64,000 nucleotides of DNA from Asticcacaulis sp. AC402 (GTDB taxonomy: Bacteria; Pseudomonadota; Alphaproteobacteria; Caulobacterales; Caulobacteraceae), in assembly GCF_000495835.1 (NCBI RefSeq), contig NZ_AWGC01000015.1, positions 1-64,000 of the forward strand. Direction: 5' to 3'. The translations under genes and the position numbers were made by a program. Positions 55,081 to 63,479 of this stretch are shown here, in pieces (position 1 is the stretch's first letter; each line of letters begins with the position of its first letter). The notes below the pieces were generated by a model. That model searched no databases. It had not been told where the DNA came from and saw only the letters and a program-made list of their open reading frames with translations.

Positions 55081-56147
55081 ACGCTCTGACGCCCCTTGAT
55101 ATCTTTGATCCGTCGTCCTACCCAACGCGCCGCGACGAGGAGTGGAAATACTCAGATTTGTCGCGTTTGCTGCGCGAGGCGCCGGAACGGTTCGCGCCGG
55201 TAGAGTTGGATTGGGACGCTCTGCCGCCTCAGCAAGCCGATGGCAATGCGGTTATCGTCAACGGTGGTTTCAGCCAGACTCCAAAGATACTGGCGAATCT
55301 TGCTGACAGAGCTCATCTTACATACATCAGTTGGGGATATCCTAAAGCCATCCTAGGGCACCAGGGCGAAGGGCATGTCCGGATCGAAGCGGGCCGCAAG
55401 GTCTGCATTTTCGAGGTCTATGACTTTGGTATCGCGCCGGAAGTACATCGCGAATGTACTTATGTCGGGAACACAGCCTTGCATTTTTACTTGGAAGAAG
55501 GTGCTCATCTGATCCGGATCGTCATTCTGAACGAGCCGGCCGCCGCGATATCCATTCGGCGATCAACTGTTGAGACCTCGCCTAACAGCGTATTTAAACA
55601 ATACGTTTTCTCAACTGGCGCGAAGTTCCAGCGCTTCGAAACCCACGTTCGCCATGCGGGCCATGGCGCTGAGGTGGTTCTCGACGGCGCCTATTTGCTG
55701 AAAGACAAGCGCCATTTCGACATGACCACACGTGTAACCCATGCCGAGATCAACGGTACCACCAGCCAGACTATCCGCGGCTTGGTCAAGGATCAGGCCA
55801 CGGCTGTATTTCAAGGACGCATTCTGGTCGAACGTGGCGCCGATGGCACCGACGCCCGCATGCGCCACCAGGCACTGATACTGAACGATGGCGCGCACAT
55901 CCGTGCAAAGCCGGAGTTGGAAATCTATGCCGACGACGTCCAATGCGCCCATGGAAATACGATCGGTGCACTGGACGAAGAATCGCTGTTCTTTTGCCAA
56001 GCCCGAGGCATGGATGAAGCGACGGCGCGCGGCCTACTGACCCATGCTTTCGTGCTACCGGTTGCCGATGGCATTGAAGACGAGGAAATCCGCGGAAAAG
56101 TATTGGAATTCCTCGAAGGGGCGGGGGAGAATTTTCATGCCGTTTGA
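55077..56147 (+). CDS. sufD: Fe-S scaffold subunit SufD
   Basis: 356 residues. N-terminal RRDEEWKYSDLSRLL is the usual SufD motif. The conserved beta-helix C-terminus contains YADDVQCAHGNTIGALDEESLFF, given here by its core VQCAHGNTIGALDE, with the functionally important His. It starts at GTG overlapping sufC by four bases and its last 11 bases overlap the sufS start. Confidence 0.96.
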   Translation: MNALTPLDIFDPSSYPTRRDEEWKYSDLSRLLREAPERFAPVELDWDALPPQQADGNAVIVNGGFSQTPKILANLADRAHLTYISWGYPKAILGHQGEGHVRIEAGRKVCIFEVYDFGIAPEVHRECTYVGNTALHFYLEEGAHLIRIVILNEPAAAISIRRSTVETSPNSVFKQYVFSTGAKFQRFETHVRHAGHGAEVVLDGAYLLKDKRHFDMTTRVTHAEINGTTSQTIRGLVKDQATAVFQGRILVERGADGTDARMRHQALILNDGAHIRAKPELEIYADDVQCAHGNTIGALDEESLFFCQARGMDEATARGLLTHAFVLPVADGIEDEEIRGKVLEFLEGAGENFHAV

Positions 56148-57351
56148 TGTCGAAAAGGCCCGCGGCGATTTTCCGATTCTGGGCCGTGTGATCAACAACA
56201 AGCCTCTGGTCTATCTCGACAGTGGCGCCTCGGCGCAAAAGCCGGAAACCGTGATCGAGGCGATGTCGCACGCCATGCGACATTCCTATGCCAATGTGCA
56301 CCGTGGCCTGTACCGTATGGCCAACGAGGTCACCGACGCCTACGAGGCCGGCCGCGAGACCGTGGCGAGCTTCATCGGCGCGGAAACGAATGAGATTGTC
56401 TTCACCAAGTCGGCGACCGAAGCGGTCAACCTGGTGGCCAATAGCTGGGGCGATCGGCTGCAGGCCGGCGACGAGATCCTGACGACCGAGATGGAGCACC
56501 ACGCCAACATCGTGCCGTGGTACATGTTGGCCAAGCGCCGTGGCGCGGTGCTGCGCTACGTGCCCATGCTGGATGACGGCAGCCTCGACATGGCGGCGTT
56601 TGACGCGGTTCTCACTCCCAAGGTCAAGATCGTTGCCGTCACCCACATGTCGAATGTGCTGGGGACCATCAATCCTGTCGCCGATATCGTCGCTAAATCC
56701 CATGCCATCGGCGCGAAAGTGATGATCGATGGCGCCCAGGGCGTCGTGCACCTCAAGGTCGACGTCAAGGCGATCGATGCCGACTTCTATGTCTTCTCGG
56801 CGCACAAGCTGTACGGCCCCACCGGGCTGGGCGTGCTGTACGCCAAGTCCGAACTGCTGCATGACATGCCGCCATGGCAGGGCGGCGGCGAGATGATCGG
56901 CCGTGTTACAAAAGAAGAGATCACCTGGAACGAACCGCCGCACCGCTTCGAAGCCGGTACGCCCGCTATCCTGGAGGTCATCGGCCTGAAAGCCGCCATC
57001 GACTGGCTGAACCAGTTCGACCGCGCCGAGGTCGAGGCCCATGAACACGCCCTGTATCAGCGTGCCTATGATCGCCTGACCCAGATCAATAGTCTGCGCG
57101 TCCATGGCACGGCGCCGGGCAAGGGCTCGATCCTGACCTTTTCGCTGGGCCAGGCCCATGCCCACGACGTGGCGCAGATCCTGGACCGTTATAATGTCGC
57201 TGTGCGCGCAGGCACCCACTGCGCCGAGCCGTTGATGACCCGTTTGGGCGTGACCTCTACCGTTCGCGCCTCCATCGCCCTATATAATACCCAAGCCGAG
57301 ATCGACACGCTGGCCGAAGCTGTCGAGAAGGCCCAATCCTTCTTCGCCTGA
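56137..57351 (+). CDS. sufS: SufS-type cysteine desulfurase
   Basis: 404 residues. N-terminal RGDFPILGRVINNKPLVYLD, then SHAMRHSYANVHRG, VFTKSATEAVNLVA, TTEMEHHANIVPWY, HMSNVLGTINPV, the PLP Lys in FSAHKLYGPTGLGVLY, and the catalytic Cys in RAGTHCAEPLM. It transfers persulfide to the SufBCD scaffold, normally through SufE or SufU, neither of which is seen here. The start at 56137 has a GGGGGAGA ribosome site; the frame is open further upstream inside sufD. Confidence 0.97.
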   Translation: MPFDVEKARGDFPILGRVINNKPLVYLDSGASAQKPETVIEAMSHAMRHSYANVHRGLYRMANEVTDAYEAGRETVASFIGAETNEIVFTKSATEAVNLVANSWGDRLQAGDEILTTEMEHHANIVPWYMLAKRRGAVLRYVPMLDDGSLDMAAFDAVLTPKVKIVAVTHMSNVLGTINPVADIVAKSHAIGAKVMIDGAQGVVHLKVDVKAIDADFYVFSAHKLYGPTGLGVLYAKSELLHDMPPWQGGGEMIGRVTKEEITWNEPPHRFEAGTPAILEVIGLKAAIDWLNQFDRAEVEAHEHALYQRAYDRLTQINSLRVHGTAPGKGSILTFSLGQAHAHDVAQILDRYNVAVRAGTHCAEPLMTRLGVTSTVRASIALYNTQAEIDTLAEAVEKAQSFFA

Positions 57352-57364
57352 AAGCGATTTTCGT

Positions 57365-57757
57365 ATGAGTGACGACGCAACCCCGACCCAGGACCTGTTT
57401 AGCCTCGACGATATGGGGGCCAATCAACCGCAGGCTCTGGAACAGGCCGAGCTGGAACGGCTGACCGATGAACTGATTACTGCCTTCAAGTCGGTGTACG
57501 ACCCGGAAATTCCGGTCGACATCTACGAACTGGGACTGATCTACCGCGTCGACGTCTCCGATGAACGCCATGTTGTCGTCGACATGACCCTCACCGCGCC
57601 GGGTTGCCCAGTGGCCGGGGAAATGCCGGGCTGGGTCGAACAGGCCGTAACCGGCGTCAAGGGCGTCGCCTCGGCCGAGGTCAACCTGGTTTTCGAACCA
57701 CCCTGGGATTCCTCGCGAATGAGCGATGAAGCCAAGCTTCAACTGAATATGTTCTGA
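57365..57757 (+). CDS. sufT: SufT / MIP18-family Fe-S assembly factor
   Basis: 130 residues with the DUF59 domain: LITAFKSVYDPEIPVDIYELGLIYRV (residues about 37-62), VDMTLTAPGCPVAGEMP with the conserved Cys, and VNLVFEPPWDSSRMSDEAK. An N-terminal acidic extension of about 35 residues precedes the domain. Involved in maturation of Fe-S proteins. It follows sufS by 13 bp and precedes sufA by two. Confidence 0.95.
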   Translation: MSDDATPTQDLFSLDDMGANQPQALEQAELERLTDELITAFKSVYDPEIPVDIYELGLIYRVDVSDERHVVVDMTLTAPGCPVAGEMPGWVEQAVTGVKGVASAEVNLVFEPPWDSSRMSDEAKLQLNMF

Positions 57758-57759
57758 TC

Positions 57760-58149
57760 ATGGAAATCCAACCAACCCTTACCCTGCGTCCCCGCCGTCC
57801 ACGCCCGGCCGTCGTTACCCTGACCGATGCTGCTGCCGACCAGGTCAAGGCGATCATGGCCCGCGCCGACAACACCTATGCCGGCCTGCGCGTCGGCGTA
57901 AAGCAAGGCGGCTGTGCCGGCCAGGAGTATGTCCTGTCCTACGCTGACGCGATTAGCCCGCTCGACGAGGTTGTGACCGACAAGGGCGTCACCGTGCTGA
58001 TCGACCCGAAGGCCGTCCTGTATCTGGTCGGCACGGTCATCGATTATGAGACCACCAAGCTGGCGTCGAAATTCGTGTTCAAGAATCCGAACGAGACCGA
58101 CGCCTGTGGCTGCGGCGAAAGCGTCACCATCAAGCCGGTCGCTGAGTAA
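57760..58149 (+). CDS. sufA: A-type Fe-S carrier SufA
   Basis: 129 residues. HesB/IscA fold: VTLTDAAADQVKAIM, LRVGVKQGGCAGQEYVLSY with the first Cys, and ACGCGESV with the CxC pair near the C-terminus. It receives clusters from SufBCD and passes them to apo-proteins. It is the last gene of the suf operon. Confidence 0.96.
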   Translation: MEIQPTLTLRPRRPRPAVVTLTDAAADQVKAIMARADNTYAGLRVGVKQGGCAGQEYVLSYADAISPLDEVVTDKGVTVLIDPKAVLYLVGTVIDYETTKLASKFVFKNPNETDACGCGESVTIKPVAE

Positions 58150-58288
58150 CCCGCGGGACACAATCTGTTGGTATAGGCCGATTGACATCGAAGCTTCACA
58201 TCTCTGCAATCACCCCGTCATGACGGACGCCTAGCGCTGATGGCGATGACGTGCGCGTAAGGCACGTCTTGTCCCATGGGGTTTGATC

Positions 58289-60748
58289 ATGCATGTTTCC
58301 GCCTTCCGTCCGTGGCTGATGGCCGCGGCCAGCCTTGTCGCCGTCGCTGCCGCCACCTCCGTCCAGGCTCAGGACGCTTCGCAAGACGCTGCTTTGACCG
58401 CGCAAGAGCAGCCGATCGAGGTGATCATCACCACGCAAAAGCGCAGCCAGGCGCAGTTCAAGGTGCCGGTGGCGGTAACGGCGGTGTCGCAAAGCTTCAT
58501 GGATGAGGTCGGCATCAACGACTTCGCCCAGCTGTCGCGCTTCGTGCCGGGCTTCGAGGTCCAGGACCAATCGCCGAACAATCCCGGCTTCGTGATCCGC
58601 GGCATTACGTCGGATTCCGGTGAATCGGTCGGTGAAACGCGCGTATCGGTCTTTCAGGATGGCGTGTCGATCTCGCGGTCGCGCGGTTCCTATGTCGAGC
58701 TGTTCGACCTGAACCGCGTCGAAATCGCCAAGGGGCCGCAATCGACCCTGTTTGGCCGTGGCGCCCTGATCGGAGCCGTCAACATCATACAGGCCAAGGC
58801 GAACCCGACGGCGTTCGCCGCCAGCGCCGCGCTTAGCCTGGGAAGCCTTGACTACCGCCAGTTCGACGCCATGATCAACCTGCCGCTCGGCGACACCGCG
58901 GCCGTGCGTGTCGCCGGCCGCACCAAGAGCCGCGATGGCTATACCGAGAACCTGCTGGGCGGCGAGGCCTTCAACAGCCTGGACACCGATGCCGCGCGTA
59001 TCTCGTTCAACTGGCAGCCGACCGAGGCGTTCAACCTCGATCTGATCTACAATTTCCAGCAGGACGGCAATAGTGGCACCGGCTTCAAGTCGGGCACCTT
59101 TGTGCCGACCGACCCGACGACGGGCCAGGTCCTGGGCGATACCAGTCCCTTCACCGGCGCAGCTTTGGTTGCCACCGACGGCTTCAAGGGCGGCCGCGAA
59201 CTGGGATTGGACCGCACAGTCGAAGGCACAACCCTGCTGATGACCTATCGCCTGTCGCCAGCCTTTAGCCTGACCTCGACGACGGCGGTGCGCCGCTTCA
59301 ATTCCAGCGAAGTGTTTGATGCTGATGGCTTCTCCCTCGGTCTTCTGACCGCAGCTGAGGACGCCAAGGCACGTCAGGCGTCGCAGGAAATCCGCCTGAA
59401 CTATGACGGCGATCGTTTGTCGTGGTTTGCCGGCGCCAGCTATTTCGACGAACATGGCTCGCAGCATGTGCCGTTGCAGATCGACGAACTGGGCTATCTG
59501 GCCTTGCTCAACAATCTGCTCAATCCAGCGCAACCGGCGACCAGCGCCCAGATTCGCGCTGGCCTGGGCGCCACCTCCTATGCTCCGTTCGTCAGCTTCC
59601 TGAAAGCCAACCATCGCGAAGCCTATACCAATTTTGGCGACACGACCTCGACGGACGTCTTTGGCGACCTGACCTACCGGTTCACGCCGAAGTTCGAGCT
59701 CAGCCTCGGCGTCCGCTATACCCAGGACGACAAGACCAGCGGTTACCGCGCTGAAGTTTCAGACAACTCTGGCCTGGCTGCCCTGCAAGTGGCCAATGCA
59801 GCGACCACGGCCTGGGCGACGCAGTTCTTTCTGACAAACGGTTTCCCACCTTCAGCTTTGCAGCAACAGGGGTATTTCCAGGCGCAGTTCGGCGGCGCCC
59901 TGGCCCTGCCGCTGGGCCTGACGGTCCAGCCGACGAACGGCCGTATCGACAAGCCATTCGAGGATGATGGCGTCACCTGGCGCCTGGCCGGACGTTATGA
60001 ATTCAGCCCGCAGGTCTCGACCTATCTGTCCTTCGCCACAGGCCGTCAACCAAAGACCTTCTCCGGAAGCGCCCCGTCTCTGCCCGGCGGCGCGCCGAGG
60101 TTTACCGAAGCTGCAGCGGAAACGGTTGACAGCGTTGAACTGGGGGTCAAGTCCCGTCTGATGAATGGTCGCCTGATCTGGGACAGCGCCGTCTACAATT
60201 ACGACTACCAGAACTTCCGCACCACGGTCCAAACCGGTCCAACCACCTTCGAAGAACGCAGCGCCGGTGAAGCCAATGCTTACGGTGTCGAAACCCAGAC
60301 CCGCTTCCGCGCGCGTCCCGGCTTCGACCTGTTCGCGAGCTATGCCTACAGCCACGCCCGCTTCGGCAACGGCCTCTATGAAGGCAACAGCTTCCGTCTC
60401 AATCCGGACCACAAGCTGTCGCTGGGGGCGCATTTCGTCCGCAACAGTGGCGGCGCGGTGTGGACGGTCACCCCGACCTACAGCTGGCAGTCGGAAATCT
60501 TTTTTGACGACGACAACGATCTCAACGATGCGAAACAAGACGAGGTCCAGAAGGCTTATGGCCTGCTAAACCTGCGCTTCGGCTACGCGCCGGACAATGC
60601 GCGCTGGAAGCTGGAATTGTTCGTCGACAACGCGACCGACAAGAACTACCTGAAGGATGCTGGCAATACCGGCGACGGGGTCGGCATCCCGACCTTCATC
60701 GAAGGCGCTCCGCGGACCTACGGTCTGACCTTCCGCATCCGCAACTGA
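58289..60748 (+). CDS. TonB-dependent outer-membrane receptor
   Basis: 819 residues. Signal peptide (WLMAAASLVAVAAATSVQAQ, about 9-29), TonB-box-like and plug start IEVIITTQKRSQAQFKVPVAV, FGRGALIGAVNI in the plug, and a C-terminal beta-barrel ending YGLTFRIRN, the usual terminal aromatic strand. It is of the caulobacterial and sphingomonad type that begins ExxIVTAQKR. Ligand is unknown; no siderophore or polysaccharide genes are adjacent, only a periplasmic Rid-family protein. The ATG at 58289 has GGGG upstream. A strong hairpin follows. Confidence 0.95.
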   Translation: MHVSAFRPWLMAAASLVAVAAATSVQAQDASQDAALTAQEQPIEVIITTQKRSQAQFKVPVAVTAVSQSFMDEVGINDFAQLSRFVPGFEVQDQSPNNPGFVIRGITSDSGESVGETRVSVFQDGVSISRSRGSYVELFDLNRVEIAKGPQSTLFGRGALIGAVNIIQAKANPTAFAASAALSLGSLDYRQFDAMINLPLGDTAAVRVAGRTKSRDGYTENLLGGEAFNSLDTDAARISFNWQPTEAFNLDLIYNFQQDGNSGTGFKSGTFVPTDPTTGQVLGDTSPFTGAALVATDGFKGGRELGLDRTVEGTTLLMTYRLSPAFSLTSTTAVRRFNSSEVFDADGFSLGLLTAAEDAKARQASQEIRLNYDGDRLSWFAGASYFDEHGSQHVPLQIDELGYLALLNNLLNPAQPATSAQIRAGLGATSYAPFVSFLKANHREAYTNFGDTTSTDVFGDLTYRFTPKFELSLGVRYTQDDKTSGYRAEVSDNSGLAALQVANAATTAWATQFFLTNGFPPSALQQQGYFQAQFGGALALPLGLTVQPTNGRIDKPFEDDGVTWRLAGRYEFSPQVSTYLSFATGRQPKTFSGSAPSLPGGAPRFTEAAAETVDSVELGVKSRLMNGRLIWDSAVYNYDYQNFRTTVQTGPTTFEERSAGEANAYGVETQTRFRARPGFDLFASYAYSHARFGNGLYEGNSFRLNPDHKLSLGAHFVRNSGGAVWTVTPTYSWQSEIFFDDDNDLNDAKQDEVQKAYGLLNLRFGYAPDNARWKLELFVDNATDKNYLKDAGNTGDGVGIPTFIEGAPRTYGLTFRIRN

Positions 60749-60757
60749 CCTCGGCAG

Positions 60758-60788
60758 GTCCCGGGCGACGTTGCGCGTCGCCCGGGAC
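60758..60788 (+). terminator. Strong hairpin after the TonB-dependent receptor gene
   Basis: Perfect 13-bp arms GTCCCGGGCGACG and CGTCGCCCGGGAC with a 5-base loop begin nine bases after the stop codon. There is no U-tract. It may separate the receptor from the Rid-family gene downstream. Confidence 0.7.
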
Positions 60789-60827
60789 TATGTCATGTCA
60801 TGCTGCGGACATGCAAAGGAGGCGGGT

Positions 60828-61256
60828 ATGCGTTTGAGATTGATCACGCTGGCCGCCATGCTCCTGGCGATGCCTGCCTATGCCGAGATTCAGCGCGACT
60901 ATAGGCACCCCTGGGAAAAGGAAATCGGCTACGCAGCCGCGGTTCGCCATGGCGACACGTTGTATGTTTCCGGGGTTGTGGGGCAGGGCGCCACCATGGC
61001 CGAGCAAATGGCCGATTGTTATCGAAAAATCGGCGAGATCCTGACGGCCCATGGCCTGAATAGTAGGGCTGTCGTTAAGGAAACCATATATACGCGCGAT
61101 ATCGAGGCTGTGAAGGCCGCCATTGCGGTGCGCAAACTGTTTTACACCGGTGATGCCTATCCCGCCGCGACCTGGGTACAAGTTGATCGCTTGTTTAATG
61201 CAAGTGATGACATAGAGATCGAGGTCCAGGTGGCGTTTTTGAGCGAAATCCAATAA
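60828..61256 (+). CDS. Periplasmic Rid-family protein lacking the deaminase Arg
   Basis: 142 residues. Signal peptide (MRLRLITLAAMLLAMPAYA) then a Rid/YjgF domain: AAVRHGDTLYVSGVVGQGA, MADCYRKIGEILTAHGL, VVKETIYTRDIEAV and IEIEVQVAFL. E. coli RidA has PARSCVEV with the catalytic Arg105; here the segment reads PAATWVQV, so the Arg is Ala. An imine-deaminase role is therefore unlikely. AGGAGG supports the start at 60828; the open frame upstream overlaps the hairpin. Export is unusual for the family. Confidence 0.9.
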   Translation: MRLRLITLAAMLLAMPAYAEIQRDYRHPWEKEIGYAAAVRHGDTLYVSGVVGQGATMAEQMADCYRKIGEILTAHGLNSRAVVKETIYTRDIEAVKAAIAVRKLFYTGDAYPAATWVQVDRLFNASDDIEIEVQVAFLSEIQ

Positions 61257-61299
61257 TTTGTGCGGCACGATCGGCTAAACTGCACGACCAGACAAAAAG

Positions 61300-61396
61300 T
61301 CAGAGATCAATCCGATAAAGTGGACACCACTTTTCGGAAAAGCTGCGCGAGAAAACGAAAAACTCAGAGCTGCTTTTTCGATGTTATCAAAACACA
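61300..61396. repeat. Composite palindromic repeat, copy 6 (A-B, diverged)
   Basis: ATCAATCCGATAAAGTGG ACA CCACTTTTCGG forms the A hairpin, followed by a GCGAGAAAACGAAAAA linker and a degenerate B module (AGAGCTGCTTTTTCGATG with ATCAAAACACATAGC). It lies in the 251-bp gap between the Rid-family gene and the convergent acyltransferase gene; nothing else was seen there. Confidence 0.65.
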
Positions 61397-61507
61397 TAGC
61401 GGTCCAGTTCCCTCGTCGTAAGGCGTTGTGCTTGCACCTGCGTATCGGCGTATCGACAGATGAACCAGATGCGTCGCGCCGGTATTGTGTTTTAGATTCA
61501 GCGCGCT

Positions 61508-62251
61508 TTACTTTTCTACCAATACGGACGCCTGGAAGGGGGCTCCAGTCGCCTCGGCGATCAGCTGCTGCGATCGCGTTTCGATCTGGTCGCGCAGCAG
61601 GTCCAGGAAGGCGTTCTTGTCCATGCCGGGCTCAATTGGATCGAGGAATTCCAGCACCGCGGTACCAGGCGTTTTCTTATAGTGTTCTTCCTGCCAGAAC
61701 AGACCCAGGTTCGTGGCCACCGGCACGACCGGCATGTTGAAATTGGTCATCATGTGCCAAACGCCCGAACGATACCTGCGGTAGGTACCTGGTGCATTGA
61801 GGTGGCCTTCGGGGTAGATCAGGATGCTGCGGCCGTCTTTCGCGGCGTCGGCCGAGCGCGAGGCCAGGTTCTTGCGCGCTTCGTGGCCGCCGCAGTTATT
61901 GACGACAATGGCTCCCAGCTTTTGCAGCAAGGTGCCCATCAGCGGAAATTTCTCAAGATGGTCGCCGGTGACGAAGGCCAGGTCGCCGAACTGCGAATAG
62001 ATGCAGTAGCCGTCACCCCAGCTGTGGTGCTTGCAGGCAAAGATGACTGGCCCGGCGGGCAGGCGCGCCTTGCCGCGGACCTCCAGCTTGATCCCGGCGA
62101 AGATATCCATCGCCTGGACCATGCGGCGGGTATAACGCCTGATGACCCAGCCCACCGGCTTACGGCCAGGGAAGACGGTCAGGAACAGCGCAGTCATGCC
62201 ATAGACTACTGACAGGAACCAATAGGCGATGGAAAAAAGAAAACTGTTCAT
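61508..62251 (-). CDS. 1-acyl-sn-glycerol-3-phosphate acyltransferase family protein
   Basis: 247 residues. N-terminal membrane helix (FLFSIAYWFLSVVYGMTALFLTVF, about 4-26, here spanning two consecutive stretches), catalytic HxxxxD in CKHHSWGDG, and the PEG motif in IYPEGHLNAPG. A PlsC-like enzyme that acylates lysophosphatidic acid or a related lysolipid at the inner membrane. The start at 62251 is favoured by GAGG upstream; an ATG at 62287 is possible. Confidence 0.92.
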   Translation of the reverse strand: MNSFLFSIAYWFLSVVYGMTALFLTVFPGRKPVGWVIRRYTRRMVQAMDIFAGIKLEVRGKARLPAGPVIFACKHHSWGDGYCIYSQFGDLAFVTGDHLEKFPLMGTLLQKLGAIVVNNCGGHEARKNLASRSADAAKDGRSILIYPEGHLNAPGTYRRYRSGVWHMMTNFNMPVVPVATNLGLFWQEEHYKKTPGTAVLEFLDPIEPGMDKNAFLDLLRDQIETRSQQLIAEATGAPFQASVLVEK

Positions 62252-62324
62252 GAAATGAGGCCTCGAGGCAGAGGTGAGTTTGAACATTGTTCAAACTCTG
62301 AGTCAAGACCTGAAATAATGGTGA

Positions 62325-63383
62325 TCAGGCGGCGTTGGAACCGCGCGTCTCGCCCTCGGCGACGGTGACCTTGTTGCGGCCGTTGTTCTTGGACAGGTAG
62401 AGGGCCTTGTCCGCACGATCGAGCAGGTCGAATGAGTCTTCGCCGTGGGTGCGCTGGGCAATGCCAGCCGAGATGGTGACGGTACCCAGGTCTTCGTTGG
62501 TCGAGCGGCGCTTGAGGACGCGTGATGCGATTTCGGTCCGGGCCTCGTTAAGCAGGCGTTCCACCGTGTTCGCGGTTTCACCCGGGAACAGCAGACCGAA
62601 TTCCTCGCCGCCATAACGTGCGGCCAAACGCGGCGGACGGCCAATACGCGCCAGGACCGAGGCGACATAGCGCAGGACCTGATCGCCGGTCTGGTGGCCC
62701 CAGGTGTCATTGAAGCGCTTGAAATGGTCGATATCGATAACGGCCAGGGTTAGCGGTCTGGTGACGTCGTCGCTGTCGCAGTGGGCGTCGAGCGCTTCGT
62801 CAAAGGCCTTGCGGTTAGCCAGGTTGGTCAAGGCATCGGTCATGGCCTCCATTCGCACCTGATCCAGATGTTTGCGCAGGCGGGTGACTTCGCGAGAGGA
62901 TTCCGACAGGCGGCCTTCCAGCACGCTGTGCTGGGTGAGGACCTGGGTGGTCGCGGTGGTCAGGCTGTCGATCAGACCCTTCAGGGCGGCCGTATCGACG
63001 GCGCTCATCGTCTTTTTGGCGCCTTCGAGCGTTTCGCCGTAGTGCTTTTGGGCCTTCTGGGCTTCGACAATGACTTCGGTGATCGAGGCCAATTCGCGCG
63101 TCAGCTTTAGGCCGGCGTCGCGAACTTCGTCGTTCAGTTTGAGGCGGGAGATGAACTTGGCCGCCAGGCTTTCTGAGATTTCTTCGGAAATGGTTTCGCC
63201 CGCCGCGATCAGACGGTAGATTTCCTGGGCCAGGGCGCCGTCGGGGTCACCGGCAACATGCAGCCAAAGTTCGTAGTTGAGCGGAGTTGGCCACACGCCG
63301 TGGTCTTGCATCAGTCGCAGAGCTTCTGCCGCCAAAGCATAGGCGGCGGGGCTTCTGACGCTGATTTCTATATCGTTGCTCAT
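62325..63383 (-). CDS. GGDEF-domain protein, probable diguanylate cyclase
   Basis: 352 residues. The N-terminal half (about 1-185) is helical with a coiled-coil-like stretch (LTQHSVLEGRLSESSREVTRL, about 150-170). The C-terminal GGDEF domain has DALTNLANRKAFDEAL, AVIDIDHFKRFNDTWGHQTGD and the active-site RYGGEEFGLL. The position of the RxxD inhibitory site reads RPPR, so feedback inhibition by c-di-GMP is probably lost. No transmembrane segment is visible. GAGGG before the ATG at 63383 supports the start. Confidence 0.93.
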   Translation of the reverse strand: MSNDIEISVRSPAAYALAAEALRLMQDHGVWPTPLNYELWLHVAGDPDGALAQEIYRLIAAGETISEEISESLAAKFISRLKLNDEVRDAGLKLTRELASITEVIVEAQKAQKHYGETLEGAKKTMSAVDTAALKGLIDSLTTATTQVLTQHSVLEGRLSESSREVTRLRKHLDQVRMEAMTDALTNLANRKAFDEALDAHCDSDDVTRPLTLAVIDIDHFKRFNDTWGHQTGDQVLRYVASVLARIGRPPRLAARYGGEEFGLLFPGETANTVERLLNEARTEIASRVLKRRSTNEDLGTVTISAGIAQRTHGEDSFDLLDRADKALYLSKNNGRNKVTVAEGETRGSNAA

Positions 63384-63479
63384 CAATCCCTCTGGCGTCC
63401 CTTACAGGGTCACTTATCTCGTGACAGGGAGACTTTAGAGAAATTGTTCTGACAGGCGGTTAACGGCGGGTACTTTTCG

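Noticed and set aside
55786-57219. 477-codon minus-strand frame opposite sufD/sufS
   Set aside because: The plus strand carries unmistakable SufD and SufS motifs with operon-type overlaps.
58196-59614. 472-codon minus-strand frame opposite the TonB-dependent receptor
   Set aside because: No recognisable motif; the receptor frame has a signal peptide, plug and barrel end.
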